Assembly: GCA_023387555.1 (NCBI GenBank)
Contig: JAEWHY010000418.1
Span: forward strand, 1-11,696
Length of the DNA: 11,696 nt
Reading direction: 5' to 3'
From: Pseudomonadota bacterium
GTDB lineage: Bacteria > Pseudomonadota > Alphaproteobacteria > Rhizobiales > Xanthobacteraceae
Shown here: one piece after another, positions 1-6,748 of the stretch
Position numbering within the stretch: position 1 is the stretch's first letter
How the letters are laid out: every line of letters starts with the position of its first letter
Position numbers and translations under genes: made by a program
The notes under the pieces: generated by a model
Seen by the model: the letters and a program-made list of their open reading frames with translations, nothing else
What the model was told of the DNA's origin: nothing
The model's database searches: none

Positions 1-566
1 GCCGAGAACAGTGCCGCGGTCTTGGCGTCGATCACCGCGAGGTAGTCCTCCTCGCGCGTCGTCAGGCGCTTGGCGGCCGAAAGCTGCCAGACCTCGCCTT
101 CCGCAATCACCGCCGAAGCATTCGAGAGGATCGCGAGCGCCCGCATGGAGCCGACCTCGACCATCATCTTGAAGGCCTGGCCGAGGAGGTAGTCGCCGAC
201 GAGGACGCTCGCCTGGTTGCCCCAGATGGTGCGCGCAGTGCGCCGACCGCGCCGAAGATCGCTCTCGTCGACCACGTCGTCGTGAAGGAGCGTCGCGGTG
301 TGCATGAATTCCACCGCCGCCGCGAGCTTGATATGGCCCTCGCCGCCGTAACCGGAGAGCTGTGCCATTGCCAGGGTGAGCATCGGCCGCAACCGCTTGC
401 CGCCCGAATTGATCAGGTGGTTCGCGACTTCCGGTATCATGGTCACTTGCGACCCGGTCCGTGCCAGGATCGCGCCGTTGACCTTCTCCATATCCGGCGC
501 GACCAGCTCGACGAGCCTGTTGATCGACGCCGACGGCTGCGATTCAAAGGGGATGACAACAGCCAA
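1..566 (-). CDS. ispB: Polyprenyl (octaprenyl-type) diphosphate synthase, 3' part missing
   Basis: This trans-isoprenyl diphosphate synthase would condense isopentenyl diphosphate onto an allylic primer to make the long side chain of ubiquinone. Only the first 188 codons are in the window; the gene runs off the left edge. The sequence shows GGKRLRP at residues 55-61 (IPP-binding region) and the first aspartate-rich motif DDVVD at 96-100, followed by ESDLRRG, as in the family. The second aspartate-rich motif lies outside the window. I chose a TTG start at 566-564 (reads MAVVIPFE) because a GGGAG ribosome-binding site lies just upstream and no in-frame ATG precedes conserved sequence. It is divergent from the DUF2007 gene across about 180 bp. 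The chain-length class (octa-, nona- or decaprenyl) cannot be read from this part. Confidence 0.9.
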   Translation of the reverse strand, partial: MAVVIPFESQPSASINRLVELVAPDMEKVNGAILARTGSQVTMIPEVANHLINSGGKRLRPMLTLAMAQLSGYGGEGHIKLAAAVEFMHTATLLHDDVVDESDLRRGRRTARTIWGNQASVLVGDYLLGQAFKMMVEVGSMRALAILSNASAVIAEGEVWQLSAAKRLTTREEDYLAVIDAKTAALFS

Positions 567-746
567 ACAAGTACTCCCGGACCGGACGAAACCAGAATAG
601 AAACGCTATTGTAGGCGGGCAAGTGCGCCGCTTTGCCGCGATACGCCATTTCGCGCCATTGCGAAAGACCGAGATACAACCCGTTTGTGGCCCGGATTGC
701 GGCAGACCGCCGCGATGCGCCACGCCGGCCAGCCAGGACAGACCCC

Positions 747-977
747 TTGCGCGAAATCGTCCGAACCAACGACCCCGTGTTGATCAACGCCATAGAGGCG
801 CTGCTTTCCGGGGCCCATATCGCCTATCTGGTGCTTGACCAGAACATGAGCGTGCTCGAAGGGTCGATCGGTATGTTGCCGCGCCGGATTCTGGTCGAAG
901 AAGACGCCGAACGGGAAGCGCGCCAGCTCCTGACCGATGCCGGCATGGGGCAGGAATTGCGGCCACTATCGCCATGA
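747..977 (+). CDS. DUF2007 family small protein
   Basis: A 76-residue protein of the DUF2007 (putative signal-transducing) family; its biochemical role is not known. Recognisable family sequence starts at REIVRTNDPVLIN and includes LVLDQNMSVLEGSIG and the C-terminal LPRRILV segment. I chose the TTG at 747 because the family similarity begins exactly there and an AGGA ribosome-binding site lies about 8 bases upstream. A longer frame from ATG 633 adds 38 Arg/Pro-rich residues that look like non-coding translation. The stop codon overlaps the start of the following methyltransferase (ATGA), so the two genes are almost certainly co-transcribed and translationally coupled. Confidence 0.82.
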   Translation: MREIVRTNDPVLINAIEALLSGAHIAYLVLDQNMSVLEGSIGMLPRRILVEEDAEREARQLLTDAGMGQELRPLSP

Positions 978-1723
978 CCGGGAATCTGGCCGACGACCCC
1001 GACATCACAGACGACGCCATCCTGAACGGCCGGCTGCGGCTCCACCAGCCGAGGCGCGGGCATAGGTTCGGGCATGACGCGATCCTGCTGGCGGCCGCGG
1101 TCCCGGCCAGGGCCGGAGACCGGGTGGCCGAATTCGGCACCGGCGTCGGTGCGGCGGGCCTCGCGCTCCTTGCCCGCGTGTCCTCGATCGACGCCACGCT
1201 GTACGAGATCGATCCGGCGCTCAGCGCGCTTGCCCATTCGAACATCATGCGGAACGGCTTCGCCGCCGTCGCGCGGGCGGTGACGCAGGATGTCACTGCA
1301 TTGCCGGCGGACAGCGATTTCGACCACGTCTTCATGAACCCGCCCTTCAACAGCGCGAGCCTGCAGCCATCGCCCGATCCCGGACGGCGCAGCGCCCATG
1401 CGGCAACGGATGGCCTGCTTGCGAACTGGATGGCGAGCGCGCACGCGAGCCTGCGCGAAGACGGCAGCGTGACACTGATCTGGCGGGCGGAAGGTCTGAC
1501 GGAAGTGACCGCGGCGCTAGCGCAGGGGTTTGGCGCGGTGACGATCCTGCCGGTCTATCCGGGGCCGCGACGGCTCGCCAACCGGGTGATCGCAAACGCC
1601 CGCAAGAATGCCCGCGCGCCGCTTCGCCTCTTGCCGCCGCTGCTGCTCAATGGAAGCGATCTGCGCCCGACCGCCGACGCCGAAGCCATCCTGCGACAAG
1701 GCTCGGCGCTGCAGATCACCTGA
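974..1723 (+). CDS. TrmN6-like small methyltransferase (tRNA1(Val) A37 N6-methyltransferase family)
   Basis: A 249-residue SAM-dependent methyltransferase of the TrmN6/YfiC type. These enzymes methylate the N6 of adenine, classically A37 of tRNA1(Val). Visible motifs are the SAM-binding glycine-rich loop in VAEFGTGVGAAGL (residues 51-63), the acidic residue ending strand 2 in YEID (E78), and the amino-methyltransferase catalytic motif NPPF at 122-125. The N-terminal GHRFGHDAILLAA segment is typical of this subfamily. The length fits the family. It overlaps the DUF2007 stop by an ATGA junction. The substrate is inferred; a protein-glutamine or other nucleic-acid target is less likely but possible. 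Confidence 0.85.
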   Translation: MTGNLADDPDITDDAILNGRLRLHQPRRGHRFGHDAILLAAAVPARAGDRVAEFGTGVGAAGLALLARVSSIDATLYEIDPALSALAHSNIMRNGFAAVARAVTQDVTALPADSDFDHVFMNPPFNSASLQPSPDPGRRSAHAATDGLLANWMASAHASLREDGSVTLIWRAEGLTEVTAALAQGFGAVTILPVYPGPRRLANRVIANARKNARAPLRLLPPLLLNGSDLRPTADAEAILRQGSALQIT

Positions 1724-1736
1724 TCGTTGGGACCCG

Positions 1737-1844
1737 TCAGCCCGAGGGCTCGCGCTTCACCGCGCTGTCCGCAAGCGACGATATGTGTGCAAATGTCGCG
1801 ATCGTTCCGAGCAGGACAATCAACATATAGATCTTCATGGTCAT
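1737..1844 (-). CDS. Possible 35-aa single-TM small protein
   Basis: A short frame encoding 35 residues, starting MTMKIYMLIVLLG, with one hydrophobic helix (about residues 5-21) and a polar, basic tail. A GGTGAG ribosome-binding site lies 8 bases before the ATG at 1844; a second ATG, two codons in, is also possible. It lies between the methyltransferase, converging on it at its 3' end, and the divergent S49 peptidase gene. I do not recognise the protein. It is supported by the ribosome-binding site and by its membrane-protein-like composition, but a frame this short could be chance. Confidence 0.45.
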   Translation of the reverse strand: MTMKIYMLIVLLGTIATFAHISSLADSAVKREPSG

Positions 1845-1967
1845 GTGCCCACTCACCGGTCCGGCCGCGCGGGATCGCGGTCGCCCCTTGCGGCGTATTC
1901 ACATCGCGTTTCGGTTAATGTCGCGTAACTCGCGCGACGCGTTCACCAGAAGTTGAGGATGAATTCG

Positions 1968-2861
1968 ATGGCAGAGATTTCGGGCGATCAGGTCCGCAAG
2001 TTTTTTGAATCGTTCCTCCCCGCGCGGATGCGAAGCGCGACCCCCGTGGTTCCGGTGGTCAGGCTGACCGGCGTGGTCGGCTTCTCGACCCCGCTGCGGC
2101 CCGGCATCACGCTTGCCGGCGTCTCGCGCCTGCTCGACCGCGCGTTTTCCATGCGGCGCGCCAAGGCCGTCGCGCTCCTGATCAATTCGCCGGGCGGCTC
2201 GCCGGTGCAATCGCATCTGGTCTATCGCCGGGTGCGGCAACTGGCCGAGGAAAAGAAAATCCCGGTGCTGGTCTTCATCGAGGATGTCGGCGCGTCCGGC
2301 GGATACATGATCGCCTGCGCCGGCGACGAGATTTACTGCGATCCGTTTTCAATTGTCGGCTCGATCGGCGTCGTGGGCGCGACCTTCGGCCTGAACAAGG
2401 CGATGGAAAAACTGGGCATCGAGCGGCGCGTCTATACAGCCGGCGATCGAAAAATGATCCTCGACCCGTTCCTGCCGGAAAATCCGGACGACGTCGCTCA
2501 CATCAAGGCGATCCAGCAGGACATTCACGAGGGCTTCATTGCGCTCGTGAAGGAGCGCCGGGGCAGCAAACTAACCGGCCCAGAATCGGCCTTGTTCTCC
2601 GGCGAATACTGGGCCGGTGATCAGGCGGTTCGTTTCGGGCTGATCGACGGCATCGCCGAGGTGCGCTCGTTCCTGCGGGCGCGGTTCGGCGAGAATGTGT
2701 ATCTCCCGCTGATTGCGGAGCGCGGCTGGTTCGGGCGGAGGGTGCCCGGTGTCGGCGCGCAACTGGCCGCGGGACTGATCGGCAGCGCTGGCGCCAGCCT
2801 CGCCGAAGACGCCCTGTCGGCGGCGGAGACAAGGGCCATCTGGGCCCGCTATGGATTGTGA
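1968..2861 (+). CDS. S49 family serine peptidase (SohB/SppA-like)
   Basis: A 297-residue signal-peptide-peptidase-type protease of family S49, which uses a Ser-Lys dyad. The nucleophile is Ser110 in the GASGGYMIA motif and the general base is Lys162 in YTAGDRKMILDPF. The 52-residue spacing matches the dyad of Bacillus SppA (family knowledge). Upstream is the LLINSPGGSPVQS segment, which forms the oxyanion hole. No N-terminal membrane anchor is seen, so it may be cytoplasmic or peripherally bound. Starts at TTG 1953, ATG 1959 and ATG 1968 are all in frame. I prefer 1968 because GAGG lies 9 bases before it. It is followed after 30 bp by a small membrane protein. Confidence 0.9.
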   Translation: MAEISGDQVRKFFESFLPARMRSATPVVPVVRLTGVVGFSTPLRPGITLAGVSRLLDRAFSMRRAKAVALLINSPGGSPVQSHLVYRRVRQLAEEKKIPVLVFIEDVGASGGYMIACAGDEIYCDPFSIVGSIGVVGATFGLNKAMEKLGIERRVYTAGDRKMILDPFLPENPDDVAHIKAIQQDIHEGFIALVKERRGSKLTGPESALFSGEYWAGDQAVRFGLIDGIAEVRSFLRARFGENVYLPLIAERGWFGRRVPGVGAQLAAGLIGSAGASLAEDALSAAETRAIWARYGL

Positions 2862-2891
2862 AACTTTAGGATGCGGACGGAAGACGCGAAG

Positions 2892-3095
2892 ATGATACCG
2901 GCCCTGCCGCGAATTGTGATGTGGGCTGCCAGCGCGGTGGCGGCCTTTGCGCTCGGTCGCCTGGCGCAGCGTGCCTATCGGCACGTCAACGAGGAGCTCG
3001 AAGAGGCGCGCCTGTCGCCGGTAGCCAGCAAGTCCGAACGCGCGCAGCATCCGACGCTGCGTCGCGACCCGCTGACCGGCGTATACCGGCCTTAA
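2892..3095 (+). CDS. Small single-TM protein downstream of the S49 peptidase
   Basis: A 67-residue protein with one N-terminal hydrophobic helix (about residues 6-24, MWAASAVAAFALG) and a charged cytoplasmic-type tail containing NEELEEARL and ending in the strongly patterned PTLRRDPLTGVYRP. The tail resembles a conserved C-terminus I associate with small rhizobial hypothetical proteins; no function is known. The start at 2892 is preferred because GGAAG lies 8 bases upstream; an in-frame ATG at 2871 would add seven residues. It follows the S49 peptidase closely and probably shares its transcript. It converges on the M48 protease, with only 3 bp between the stop codons. Confidence 0.75.
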   Translation: MIPALPRIVMWAASAVAAFALGRLAQRAYRHVNEELEEARLSPVASKSERAQHPTLRRDPLTGVYRP

Positions 3096-3098
3096 GCC

Positions 3099-4229
3099 TT
3101 ATCCCTGCGTGGGCCCCCACGGCCCGCGGCCGCCCGGCAATGGCAGCGGGCCCCATGGGCCTGATGCATTCGGCGCAGCTTCCTCCGCGCCCTGAGCCGG
3201 GGCGGATTGTTCCCGAGCTTCGCCCAGTTCGGGCAGCGCTGCGATCGGTCCCGGATCATGCCCCCCGGCCATCCGCACCAGAGCGGACACGCGGCTGTCG
3301 ATCGAGGGATGACTGGCGAACAGATCGGCAAAGCCGGCCCGCGGATTGTCGACGCACATCTCCATCACTGCGGAAGTGACGCCTTCCAGCTCGCCGCGAT
3401 TTTCGATCTTGCGCAGCGCCATGATCATGGCATCCGGGTTTTTCGTCAGTTCGACAGCGCCGGCATCGGCCAGGAATTCGCGCGACCGCGACAGCGCAAA
3501 CCGGATCACCAGAGACAGGAACCAGGCGACCGCAATCAGCACCACGGCGAGGAGGATCGCGGCGCCCGCACCGCCCTTGCGATCGCTGCTGCTGCCGGAC
3601 GAATTGCCGCCGCCCATCCGCATGCCGCCGCGAAACATGACGCGGAAGAAGATTTCGGCGGCAAAGGACACCACGCCGGCGATGATCACCGCGATCACCA
3701 TCATCCGCACGTCGCCGTTGCGGATATGGGTCAGTTCGTGCGCGAGCACGGCCTCCAGTTCGGCATCGTTCAGGCGGTCGATGAGACCGCTCGTGACCGT
3801 AATCGAATATTGTTTCTGGTTGAGCCCGGTGGCGAAGGCGTTGAGCTGCGGGCTGTCCATGATCTTCAGCTTCGGCATCGGGATGCCGCGCGAGATGCAC
3901 AGATTTTCCAGCATGTTGTAGAGCCGCGGCTGTTCGCGGCGGGTGACCTCGTGGCCGCCGGTCAGCGCGTCGATCATGCGCTGGTGAAAACGATAGGCGA
4001 TCGCGATCCAGATCAGGGTGCCGATGGTCACGATCGGCACCGAGCCGAGCAGGTCATTCCAGGCGCGCGCAACGATGGTTTCGAAGGACGCGCGGCTGTC
4101 GACAAACGCCTCCGCCATCAGCGCGCCGGCGAAGGTCATCAGATAGACGAGGAAGAACAGGCCGATCAGCAGCGCCACCGAGCGGCGGCGGTTGCTCCGG
4201 ATATGCGTGTAGAGGCCATAGGCCGCCAT
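3099..4229 (-). CDS. htpX: HtpX-like M48 zinc metalloprotease, membrane-bound
   Basis: A 376-residue integral-membrane protease of family M48, likely in quality control of inner-membrane proteins. The zinc motif is HELTH at residues 164-168, and the third ligand is probably Glu251 in SREFLADAGAVEL. Two N-terminal membrane segments (about 18-38 and 63-80) precede the catalytic domain, with two more (about 175-195 and 222-245) after HELTH, as in HtpX. Between the last two is a Gly/Ser-rich linker (201-223). The C-terminus is a Pro/Gly-rich tail (about 355-376) containing GPWGP twice; this is longer than in E. coli HtpX (about 293 residues), and its role is unknown. It lies 40 bp downstream of lemA, a pairing often seen for LemA and M48 proteases. 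Whether it is the HtpX ortholog or another M48B member is not decided by sequence alone. Confidence 0.88.
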   Translation of the reverse strand: MAAYGLYTHIRSNRRRSVALLIGLFFLVYLMTFAGALMAEAFVDSRASFETIVARAWNDLLGSVPIVTIGTLIWIAIAYRFHQRMIDALTGGHEVTRREQPRLYNMLENLCISRGIPMPKLKIMDSPQLNAFATGLNQKQYSITVTSGLIDRLNDAELEAVLAHELTHIRNGDVRMMVIAVIIAGVVSFAAEIFFRVMFRGGMRMGGGNSSGSSSDRKGGAGAAILLAVVLIAVAWFLSLVIRFALSRSREFLADAGAVELTKNPDAMIMALRKIENRGELEGVTSAVMEMCVDNPRAGFADLFASHPSIDSRVSALVRMAGGHDPGPIAALPELGEAREQSAPAQGAEEAAPNASGPWGPLPLPGGRGPWGPTQG

Positions 4230-4269
4230 GCTTCAACGCCCTGCCGCCGCGCCCTGCCAAGGTCCAACG

Positions 4270-4830
4270 TCAGAACTTGACCTGCGGTGCCTGCTCGAGC
4301 TGCGGCCGCGCCTCGCCGAGATCGAAGAATTCGCGCCGGTGAAATCCGAGCGATCCCGCGACCAGCACCGCCGGGAAGCTCTCGATCCCAGTATTGTATT
4401 CCTGAACCGCGTTGTTGAAGAAGCGGCGTGCGGCGGCAATCTTGTTTTCGATGTCCGACAGTTCGGTCTGGAGCTGCTGGAAGTTGGTATTGGCCTTCAG
4501 GTCCGGATAGGCCTCGGCCAGCGCGAACAGCTGGCGGAGCGCGCCGCTCAGCACATTTTCCGCGGCGCCCTGTGCGGCAGGCCCCTGCGCCGCGATCGCA
4601 GCGTTGCGGGCCTTCACCACGGCATCGAGCGTCTCGCGCTCGTGGGTCGCATAGCCCCTGACGGTTTCCACCAGATTGGGGATCAGATCGTGGCGCTGCT
4701 TGAGCTGCACGTCGACATCGGCGAAGGCCTGGCTCACGCGCTGCCGCATCGCGACGAGGCCGTTGTAGACCGATATTCCCCAGAATACGAGACCGGCAAT
4801 CACCACAAGAATGATCAGCGACGAGGTCAT
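4270..4830 (-). CDS. lemA: LemA family protein
   Basis: A 186-residue LemA-family protein with one N-terminal membrane helix (about residues 4-24) and an all-helical periplasmic-type domain. The family signature is clear: YNGLVAMRQRV, then FADVDVQLKQRHDLIPNLV, AYPDLKANTNFQQLQ in the middle, and RRFFNNAVQEYNT near the C-terminus. The molecular role of LemA is not settled; it commonly accompanies membrane proteases. I chose ATG 4830 because GAAGGAAG lies just upstream and the membrane helix begins there; a 17-residue upstream extension is unlikely. It forms an operon with the M48 protease downstream. Confidence 0.9.
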   Translation of the reverse strand: MTSSLIILVVIAGLVFWGISVYNGLVAMRQRVSQAFADVDVQLKQRHDLIPNLVETVRGYATHERETLDAVVKARNAAIAAQGPAAQGAAENVLSGALRQLFALAEAYPDLKANTNFQQLQTELSDIENKIAAARRFFNNAVQEYNTGIESFPAVLVAGSLGFHRREFFDLGEARPQLEQAPQVKF

Positions 4831-4917
4831 GCAATCTTCCTTCTCAACGAATGGCCCTGCCTGAGCGCCGGATCGGAGCATAGCATTTTCCGGGCGGCAA
4901 TGAGGCCGTATGAATCA

Positions 4918-4942
4918 GGAACCTGATCATCGGGGAAGCGTT
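4918..4942 (+). promoter_or_regulatory. sigma-EcfG-type promoter for the 48-aa protein
   Basis: A perfect GGAAC (4918-4922), 16 bases, then CGTT (4939-4942). This matches the alphaproteobacterial general-stress sigma factor consensus. The predicted start near 4949 leaves about a 40-nt leader before the ATG at 4989. Confidence 0.75.
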
Positions 4943-4988
4943 TTCCCCTGTAACCGCGCATTTGCGCGAGGACAGGGAGTCGCTACTG

Positions 4989-5135
4989 ATGGTCTGGCGC
5001 CGGATGTTTGGCAGAGAGGAATTGACACCGGTGGAGTCCCGGCAGGGCTTCCTGGACCGGCCGGTGCTGGTGGTTTTGATCGCGAGCATCGCGCTGGTCA
5101 GCGTTTTGTTTGGGCTGCTGCTGCTCAACATCTAG
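4989..5135 (+). CDS. 48-aa single-TM protein, predicted stress-induced
   Basis: A 48-residue small protein: a polar, charged N-terminal half (MVWRRMFGREELTPVESRQ) followed by one C-terminal hydrophobic helix from about residue 25 to 47, ending LLLLNI. A tail-anchored or single-pass inner-membrane location is inferred. A GGGAG ribosome-binding site lies 9 bases before the ATG, and a perfect EcfG promoter lies about 47 bases upstream, which makes a real gene likely despite the small size. I do not recognise the family. It is divergent from lemA and convergent with the dehydrogenase gene. Confidence 0.7.
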   Translation: MVWRRMFGREELTPVESRQGFLDRPVLVVLIASIALVSVLFGLLLLNI

Positions 5136-5136
5136 C

Positions 5137-5180
5137 GCTGGCCCGGTTGGCGCGTATCCGCGCGCCAGCAACCTGCCAGC
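5137..5180. terminator. Long hairpin between convergent genes
   Basis: An extended inverted repeat: GCTGGC (5137-5142) pairs with GCCAGC (5175-5180), GGTT (5145-5148) with AACC (5170-5173), and GGCGCG (5149-5154) with CGCGCC (5161-5166), with a six-base loop. It starts just after the stop of the 48-aa gene and ends before the stop of the convergent dehydrogenase. There is no T tract, so it may be a weak or processing-type transcript end rather than a classic intrinsic terminator. Confidence 0.45.
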
Positions 5181-5186
5181 CCGTTA

Positions 5187-6233
5187 TCAATCGAATTCAA
5201 GCACCACCTTGATCTCGCCCTTGCGCGGCGTGAAGGCTTCGCGCCAGCGGGACAGCGGCTCGCGGCGGGTGATCAGCCGGTCGAGCCATGCCTTGTCTGC
5301 GCGTGCCAGCGCATCGGCGGCCTGCCGGTAATGCAGCAGGTTGGCGTTCACTGCGCCGAACACCACCTCGTTGCCCAGCACCAGCTTGCGGTTGAAGCCG
5401 CCGATATCGAACTCGGTCTTCTGCCCCGATGCGGATACTCCGAGCAGACAGACAATACCGGACGGCGCGCAGCGCCGGACCGACTCCACGATCAACGGCG
5501 ATGCCGCGGTACATTCCATCACGATGTCGAAGCCCAGATCGCGCAAGGTCTCTGAACTTGCATGATGGATCGCACCGAGATCGCCGATCAGTCCGGGCTT
5601 CGGACCCGTGGTGTTGCGATCGAGAACATGAACGTCGAGGCCGCGCTGCCGGCCCATTAACGCCGCCAGCAATCCGATCGGCCCGCTGCCGGTGACGAGC
5701 AGGTTACCGGCAGACCAGGCATTCGACCTTCGCCCGACGCGTTCGACATGATCCCAGGCTTTCGCAACGATACTGGTCGGCTCCATCAGCACGCCCGCCA
5801 GACCGAGGTCGCGATCGACCTTGACCGCGAATTCCGGTTCGATACGAAATCGCTCGGAGCCGAAGCCGTTCCGCTCCTTGATGCCGCGCTCGGTATATTC
5901 GCCGTTGCGGCACATGTCCCATTCCCCGGCCGCGCAGGACGGACAGGGAAGCGGATCGGGACGCCGGACGACACCGACGATCAGATCGCCCGGCGCAAAG
6001 CCGCTGCCTGACGGCGCCTCCTGCACGACGCCAAGCGACTCATGTCCCAGCACCAGCCGCTCCGCGCCTGCGGGCGCGGCGCCGTAAAGTCCTTCCAGGA
6101 TCTCGTGATCGGTGCCGCAAATCCCGAGCGCACGCGTTCGCACGAGGATCAGACCATCCTCAAGAGGAGGCTCGGGGATGTCATCGAGCCGAATGGAATT
6201 CGGGACGCCGGGTAAAATGGTTACAGCGCGCAT
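5187..6233 (-). CDS. MDR zinc-type dehydrogenase, glucose 1-dehydrogenase-like
   Basis: A 348-residue medium-chain dehydrogenase/reductase resembling the glucose 1-dehydrogenase branch; these enzymes oxidise a sugar or alcohol with NAD(P). Catalytic zinc ligands are C39 in GICGTDHE and H64-E65 in GHES. The structural-zinc lobe carries only three cysteines (C97, C100, C108) where the classic family has four. The Rossmann motif GSGPIGLLAA is present, with an acidic residue in VLDRN after strand 2. LMEPTSIVAKAWD in the catalytic core is typical of the glucose dehydrogenase branch. GGAAG lies 9 bases before the ATG. A perfect EcfG promoter lies upstream, suggesting induction in the general stress response, perhaps for redox cofactor or compatible-solute metabolism (inference). 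The substrate cannot be assigned from sequence. Confidence 0.85.
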   Translation of the reverse strand: MRAVTILPGVPNSIRLDDIPEPPLEDGLILVRTRALGICGTDHEILEGLYGAAPAGAERLVLGHESLGVVQEAPSGSGFAPGDLIVGVVRRPDPLPCPSCAAGEWDMCRNGEYTERGIKERNGFGSERFRIEPEFAVKVDRDLGLAGVLMEPTSIVAKAWDHVERVGRRSNAWSAGNLLVTGSGPIGLLAALMGRQRGLDVHVLDRNTTGPKPGLIGDLGAIHHASSETLRDLGFDIVMECTAASPLIVESVRRCAPSGIVCLLGVSASGQKTEFDIGGFNRKLVLGNEVVFGAVNANLLHYRQAADALARADKAWLDRLITRREPLSRWREAFTPRKGEIKVVLEFD

Positions 6234-6299
6234 CCAACGGGTCTTCCGGAAACGCGATGCAGTTCGACCGCGCGTATGTGCACATGCATGACCTCATTG

Positions 6300-6324
6300 A
6301 ACGGGCCTGCCGCTGAATTGTTCC
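6300..6324 (-). promoter_or_regulatory. sigma-EcfG-type promoter for the dehydrogenase
   Basis: On the minus strand, GGAAC (6324-6320), 16 bases, CGTT (6303-6300): a perfect match. The predicted start near 6293 gives about a 60-nt leader before the ATG at 6233. It is back-to-back with the DUF3309 promoter, with 34 bp between the two -35 boxes. Confidence 0.75.
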
Positions 6325-6358
6325 CGCCTGCACGGGCGAAATGCGGCGGCCGCTGGAC

Positions 6359-6383
6359 GGAACCGTGCAGAACCTGCGGCGTT
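6359..6383 (+). promoter_or_regulatory. sigma-EcfG-type promoter for the DUF3309 gene
   Basis: GGAAC (6359-6363), 16 bases, CGTT (6380-6383): a perfect match. The predicted start near 6390 leaves an unusually long leader of about 125 nt before the DUF3309 start. The leader contains two small hairpins (6404-6431 and 6461-6476). Confidence 0.72.
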
Positions 6384-6514
6384 TGATCGCTGAGGTTTGA
6401 TCGCGCCCCGAATGGAAGGGCTACCGGGGCGACGATGCGTGTGAGTGAGACAGAACCAAACAGCACGAATGTGCTGACGGCGAACCATTCGGATTAACAA
6501 CATCGGAGCTTGCT

Positions 6515-6673
6515 ATGACGCTTGGCACTATTCTCGTCATCATTCTCATCCTGATCCTGATTGGTGCGATTCCGAATTGGGGCTACAGCCGTGGCTGGGG
6601 CTACGGTCCCTCGGGCATCGTCGGTGTGCTGCTGGTGGTGGTGCTGGTGCTGGTGTTGATGGGCCGGATCTGA
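6515..6673 (+). CDS. DUF3309 family small membrane protein
   Basis: A 52-residue protein that begins MTLGTILVIILILILIGAI, followed by an aromatic/Gly-rich NWGYSRGWGYGPSG linker and a second hydrophobic segment ending in MGRI. This is the layout of the DUF3309 family: two short membrane segments joined by a small loop with a GYGPSG element. The function is unknown. A GGAG ribosome-binding site precedes the ATG. It has its own EcfG-type promoter 132 bp upstream and a strong terminator downstream, so it is monocistronic. Stress induction is inferred from the promoter. Confidence 0.85.
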   Translation: MTLGTILVIILILILIGAIPNWGYSRGWGYGPSGIVGVLLVVVLVLVLMGRI

Positions 6674-6695
6674 CGCAGGTTCGAAACATTGAAAG

Positions 6696-6721
6696 GCCGG
6701 AGCGATGAGCTCCGGCTTTTT
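6696..6721 (+). terminator. Intrinsic terminator after DUF3309
   Basis: A perfect 8-bp stem, GCCGGAGC (6696-6703) with GCTCCGGC (6709-6716), a five-base loop, then TTTTT. A short A run on the left side means it may also terminate the convergent gene that ends at 6749. Confidence 0.9.
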
Positions 6722-6748
6722 CATTTCAGCGTGCCATCAATCGGGCGG

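Noticed and set aside
633..746. Longer N-terminus for the DUF2007 protein from ATG 633
   Set aside because: The extra residues are Arg/Pro-rich with no family similarity, and the TTG at 747 has a ribosome-binding site and begins exactly at the conserved sequence.
3207..4280. 357-codon open frame on the + strand
   Set aside because: Antisense to the M48 protease; the His/Asp/Arg-rich translation is the mirror of a real gene.
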